A stretch of 64,000 nucleotides of DNA from Rathayibacter caricis DSM 15933. Its GTDB lineage: Bacteria; Actinomycetota; Actinomycetes; Actinomycetales; Microbacteriaceae. A model generated the notes under the pieces. The model searched no databases and was not told where the DNA came from. It saw only the letters and a list, made by a program, of their open reading frames with translations. Below are positions 61,195 through 64,000 of the stretch, one piece after another. The stretch lies in assembly GCF_003044275.1 (NCBI RefSeq), contig NZ_PZPL01000001.1, positions 558,001 to 622,000 of the forward strand, given 5' to 3'. Made by a program: the position numbers and the translations under genes. How positions within the stretch are numbered: position 1 is the first letter of the stretch; every line of letters begins with the position of its first letter.

Positions 61195-62640
61195 ATGTCG
61201 ACCACCGACACCCCTCGGGGCCCCGTCCGGAGCCTCGTCCCCGCCCGGATCGACCGGCTCCCGTGGACGCGGTTCCACTGGTCGATCGTCGTCGGCCTCG
61301 GCTTCTCCTGGGTCCTCGACGGACTCGAGATCCAGATCGTCGCGAGCGCCGGCTTCGCGAAGGAGTTCGACCTCTCGGCCGCGCAGGTCGGCGTGCTGGG
61401 CACCGTCTACCTCGTCGGCCAGATCGCGGGCGCCCTGATCTTCGGCCGCCTCAGCGACAAGCTCGGACGCCGCAAGCTCTTCATCCTCACCCTCGTCATC
61501 TACCTGCTCGCGAGCGGCATCGCCGGCCTCTCGCCGAACTACGCGTTCCTCGCGGTGTTCCGCTTCTTCGCGGGCATGGGCATCGGCGGCGAGTACGCGG
61601 CGATCAACTCCGCGATCGACGAGCTCATCCCCTCCAAGTACCGAGGACGCGTCGACATCGCCATCAACGGCACCTACTGGGGCGGTGCCGCGCTGGGCTC
61701 CGCCGCCAACCTGTTCTTCCTCAACGACGAGATCTTCGCCGAGAACGTCGGCTGGCGGCTCGGCTTCTTCCTCGGCCCGATCCTCGGACTCGCGATCATC
61801 TACCTCCGCCGCCACATCCCCGAGAGCCCGCGCTGGCTGATGACGCACGGCCGCGAGGAGGAGGCGGAGCGCACGGTCGACGAGATCGAGCGCCGCGTGC
61901 AGAACGAGGGCGGTGTCCTCGAGCCGGTGGACGACGCGAAGGCGATCACCGTGAAGGCCACCGAGAGCATCCCGTTCCGCACCATCGCACGGGTGCTCAT
62001 CCGGCAGTACCCGAAGCGGACGCTGGTGGGCGCCACGATGATGGTCACCCAGTCCTTCCTCTACAACGCCATCTTCTTCACCTACGCGCTGGTGCTCGAG
62101 AACTTCTACGGCGTGGAGCAGAGCGCCGTCTCGTACTTCTTCTTCCCGTTCGCGATCGGCAACCTGATCGGCCCGCTGGTGCTCGGCCACCTGTTCGACG
62201 TGTGGGGCCGGCGGAAGATGATCTTCCTCACCTACGGGGTGTCGGGAGCGGTCCTCGCCCTGTCGGCCGTGCTGTTCAGCATGGACGTGCTGACCGCGAC
62301 GACGCAGACGATCCTCTGGTGCGTCTCCTTCTTCTTCGCCTCCGCGGGCGCCTCGAGCGCCTACCTCACCGTGAGCGAGATCTTCCCGCTCGAGCTGCGC
62401 AGCCAGGCGATCTCGTACTTCTTCACCCTCGGCCAGATCGCCGGTGCGATCGCCCCCACGCTCTACGGCGTGCTGATCGGCGACGGCAGCGACCGAGGCC
62501 CGCTCACGATCGGCTACTTCGTCGGTGCGGCCGTGATGATCGTCGGCGGGGTCGTGGCGCTGGTCTTCGGCGTCGACGCCGAGCGCCGCAGCCTCGAGAG
62601 CATCACCGAGCCGCTGTCGACGGTCCGCGACGGCGACTGA
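61195..62640 (+). CDS. MFS transporter, sugar-porter-like
   Basis: 481 residues, 12 predicted membrane helices. GRLSDKLGRRKLF is the A-like motif between helices 2 and 3. RFFAGMGIGGEYAAINSAIDELIPSKYRGR matches the sugar-porter/metabolite-H+ symporter signature, ESPRWLMTHGR follows helix 6, and GHLFDVWGRRKMIF is the second-half repeat. SEIFPLELRSQAISYFF is also typical. It imports a sugar or organic acid with protons. ATG preceded by AGGAAGG. The substrate is unknown; the adjacent divergent lactonase suggests an aldose or aldonolactone (weak inference). Confidence 0.9.
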   Translation: MSTTDTPRGPVRSLVPARIDRLPWTRFHWSIVVGLGFSWVLDGLEIQIVASAGFAKEFDLSAAQVGVLGTVYLVGQIAGALIFGRLSDKLGRRKLFILTLVIYLLASGIAGLSPNYAFLAVFRFFAGMGIGGEYAAINSAIDELIPSKYRGRVDIAINGTYWGGAALGSAANLFFLNDEIFAENVGWRLGFFLGPILGLAIIYLRRHIPESPRWLMTHGREEEAERTVDEIERRVQNEGGVLEPVDDAKAITVKATESIPFRTIARVLIRQYPKRTLVGATMMVTQSFLYNAIFFTYALVLENFYGVEQSAVSYFFFPFAIGNLIGPLVLGHLFDVWGRRKMIFLTYGVSGAVLALSAVLFSMDVLTATTQTILWCVSFFFASAGASSAYLTVSEIFPLELRSQAISYFFTLGQIAGAIAPTLYGVLIGDGSDRGPLTIGYFVGAAVMIVGGVVALVFGVDAERRSLESITEPLSTVRDGD

Positions 62641-62642
62641 CG

Positions 62643-62714
62643 TGCAGAACGTCGGCCGGGAGTGCCGCTCAGCCGCGATCGTGGCCGGCGGGCACTCCTG
62701 ACCGACGTTCTGCA
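62643..62714. repeat. Family C palindrome with a substituted interior, behind the MFS gene
   Basis: Outer arms TGCAGAACGTCGG and CCGACGTTCTGCA are exactly complementary. Inner GGAGTGCC/GGCACTCC replace the usual GTCTGTC arms. It begins two bases after the stop and may serve as terminator. Confidence 0.82.
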
Positions 62715-62781
62715 CCACGCGCGCGCCGAGGAGCAGCGGCGCTGATCCGCCGAACCGGACTTCCCTCGCGGAGGGTCACGC

Positions 62782-62992
62782 GCACAACATCAGCCAGGAG
62801 CAGGGTCTAACCCCTGACAGCCGACAGACCCCCTCCTCAGCAGAGGTTCCGCATCCGCTCCACCTCGAGCAGGCCCAGGGCACTCGCCCGCCACATCCGG
62901 CCCCTCGGGCAGGGTCACGCGCACAACATCAGCCAGGAGCAGGGCATAACGCCTGACAGCCGACAGGCCCCCTCCTCAGCAGAGGTTCCGCG
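62782..62992. repeat. Family C palindromes, two near-identical direct copies
   Basis: Copies at 62782-62853 and 62921-62992 share even the GGGTCACGC flank on the left. They differ mainly by GGGTCTAACCCC versus GGGCATAACGCC and GACAGACC versus GACAGGCC, a coordinated change on one arm. Outer arms are degenerate (GCACAACATCAGC / GAGGTTCCGC). They fill the spacer before the next gene, which ends at 62995. Confidence 0.8.
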
Positions 62993-62994
62993 GC

Positions 62995-63225
62995 TCAGAG
63001 CGCCCCGGGCGGCACCGGCGGCGCGTCCGGCACCTCGTCGACCGCGGTCCGCGGCCAGATGACGGTGGGCATCCGCTGCCGCTCGGTCAGCGCGAGCGCC
63101 TCGCGCACATGGCCGAGCACGTGCGCGGCGAACCCCGCATCGGCTGCGCCCGGCGGCTCGAACGCGTCGAGGAGGTCGCGGAGCACGCGCTCAGGAGGGA
63201 CGGGGAGCTGTTCGGGTTCGTTCAC
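62995..63225 (-). CDS. Small hypothetical protein
   Basis: About 76 residues in the most convincing part (VNEPEQLPVPPERVLRDLLD and on, ending PDAPPVPPGAL). There is a helical segment, FAAHVLGHVREALALTERQR, and a Pro-rich end. No family is recognised. The start is unclear: GTG at 63225 or 63234 gives the part with good codon use, while an ATG at 63390 with GGGGAG upstream would add an Arg/Pro-rich stretch with poor codon use. Confidence 0.45.
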   Translation of the reverse strand: MNEPEQLPVPPERVLRDLLDAFEPPGAADAGFAAHVLGHVREALALTERQRMPTVIWPRTAVDEVPDAPPVPPGAL

Positions 63226-63455
63226 GTCGACCACTGCCGATCCGGTGGTGGGTCTCGCGCCGGGATTCGGGGCACGGCGCGAGTGGAGAGAGGGTCGACG
63301 CCGCGGCGCCGGCTCGAGCGGGGACTCCCGTCCCCGCCGTCGCACCGGGTGCGGACTCGACGTGGTCGTCGTCGGCACCCTGTCATCCATCGTCCAAGGC
63401 TCCCCGCCAGCGCCCCCTCCTGGGAGTGGGTTGACAGCGCTCCTGCGGGCCTCGG

Positions 63456-64000
63456 TCAGCGCAGCCCGTCCAGCACCGCCTCCAGCTCGTCGACCGCGAA
63501 GTCGATCTCGTCCTCGGTGACGACCAGCGGAGGAGCGAGCCGGATCGTGGATCCGTGCGTGTCCTTCGCCAGCACGCCGCGTGCCATCAGCGCCTCGCAG
63601 ACCGCCCGGCCCGAGGCGAGCGCCGGGTCGATGTCGATACCGGCCCAGAGTCCCGCGCCGCGCACCGCGACGACGCCGCGGCCGATAAGCGCGGTCAGGC
63701 GCGCGTGGAGCTGCGCGCCGCGGGCGACGGCGAGCGCCTGGTACTCGCCCGTGGCGAGCATCCCGACGACCGCGAGGCCGACGGCGGCGGCGAGCGGGTT
63801 GCCTCCGAAGGTCGAGCCGTGCTGACCCGGCCGCAGCACCCCCAGCACGTCGGCGTTCGCGACCACGGCCGAGACGGGCACGATGCCGCCGCCGAGCGCC
63901 TTGCCCAGCAGGTACACGTCGGGCACGACGCCGACCAGGTCGCAGGCGAACGTCGCGCCGGTGCGGCCCAGGCCCGACTGGATCTCGTCGGCGATGAAGA
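63456..64000 (-). CDS. rocD: Ornithine aminotransferase, C-terminal part
   Basis: The frame runs off the window edge, so the N-terminal half is missing. About 180 residues are present. FIADEIQSGLGRTG, the PLP Lys in LLGKALGGGIVPVSAV, GQHGSTFGGNPLAAAVG and RGVLAKDTHGSTIRLAPPLVV are characteristic of ornithine--oxo-acid transaminase within class III aminotransferases. The enzyme makes glutamate-semialdehyde from ornithine in arginine catabolism. Other class III enzymes are less likely, given the AKDTHG segment. Confidence 0.9.
   Translation of the reverse strand, partial: FIADEIQSGLGRTGATFACDLVGVVPDVYLLGKALGGGIVPVSAVVANADVLGVLRPGQHGSTFGGNPLAAAVGLAVVGMLATGEYQALAVARGAQLHARLTALIGRGVVAVRGAGLWAGIDIDPALASGRAVCEALMARGVLAKDTHGSTIRLAPPLVVTEDEIDFAVDELEAVLDGLR

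Overview
The window is a GC-rich chromosomal segment from a Gram-positive actinobacterium, most likely a plant- or soil-associated member of the Microbacteriaceae (Rathayibacter-like; genus inferred from overall style only). The grounds are the strong G/C third-codon bias, the many GTG starts with four-base GTGA/ATGA stop-start overlaps, a DtxR-type iron box, PucR and LacI regulators, a class-E-sortase-type LAxTG anchor, and dispersed palindromic repeats between genes. No rRNA, tRNA, prophage, insertion sequence or CRISPR array was seen.

Layout. 1-4681: a tightly coupled uronate operon (GH88 unsaturated glucuronyl hydrolase, FAH-family hydrolase, KduD-like SDR, KduI, KDG kinase, KDPG aldolase). 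5282-10171: a giant secreted GH59-like multidomain glycosidase, divergent from rhamnose genes (fused RhaD aldolase/dehydrogenase and RhaB) at 10502-14120. Together these suggest use of plant or algal polysaccharides containing uronic acid, rhamnose and galactose. 14349-16971: a 17-codon leader-like ORF, a small Arg-rich protein and a SpoIIE-type phosphatase. 17251-20625: a secreted protein with four repeated modules, TP-rich linkers and a beta-helix. 20940-25026: an iron-siderophore ABC importer behind a DtxR box. 25180-31784: a secreted HExxH protein, GNAT, lipoprotein, an ABC-F ATPase with a probable attenuation leader, a membrane protein, an SDR and a DUF2283 protein. 31956-35007: LacI regulator divergent from ThuA and Gfo/Idh genes. 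35329-37890: a cell-wall-anchored phytase-like protein. 38135-46030: PucR regulator, adenine-deaminase-like enzyme, RidA, amidohydrolase and an NMT1/THI5-type ABC importer, which read as one scavenging and catabolic locus for an unknown N-containing small molecule. 46447-49397: a frameshifted proline-rich repeat protein divergent from a two-component system. 49385-53542: type III glutamine synthetase, alditol oxidase, ChaB/Rho-N protein. 53711-62640: royal-jelly/SMP-30-like proteins, kynureninase, GH13 enzyme, CNNM/CBS protein and an MFS sugar-type transporter. 62995-64000: a small unknown protein and the C-terminal half of ornithine aminotransferase.

The intergenic space is unusual. Three unrelated families of long palindromes recur: family A (REP/BIME-like, TCGAGTAG...GTATCGA), family B (AAGTCGTCGTACTCG arms) and family C (nested palindrome with GCAGAACATCAGC outer arms). 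Family A shows compensatory changes in its stem and a conserved GTAG foot, as expected of hairpins handled by a REP-associated HUH transposase. Several genes end in long perfect GC hairpins without a U tract.
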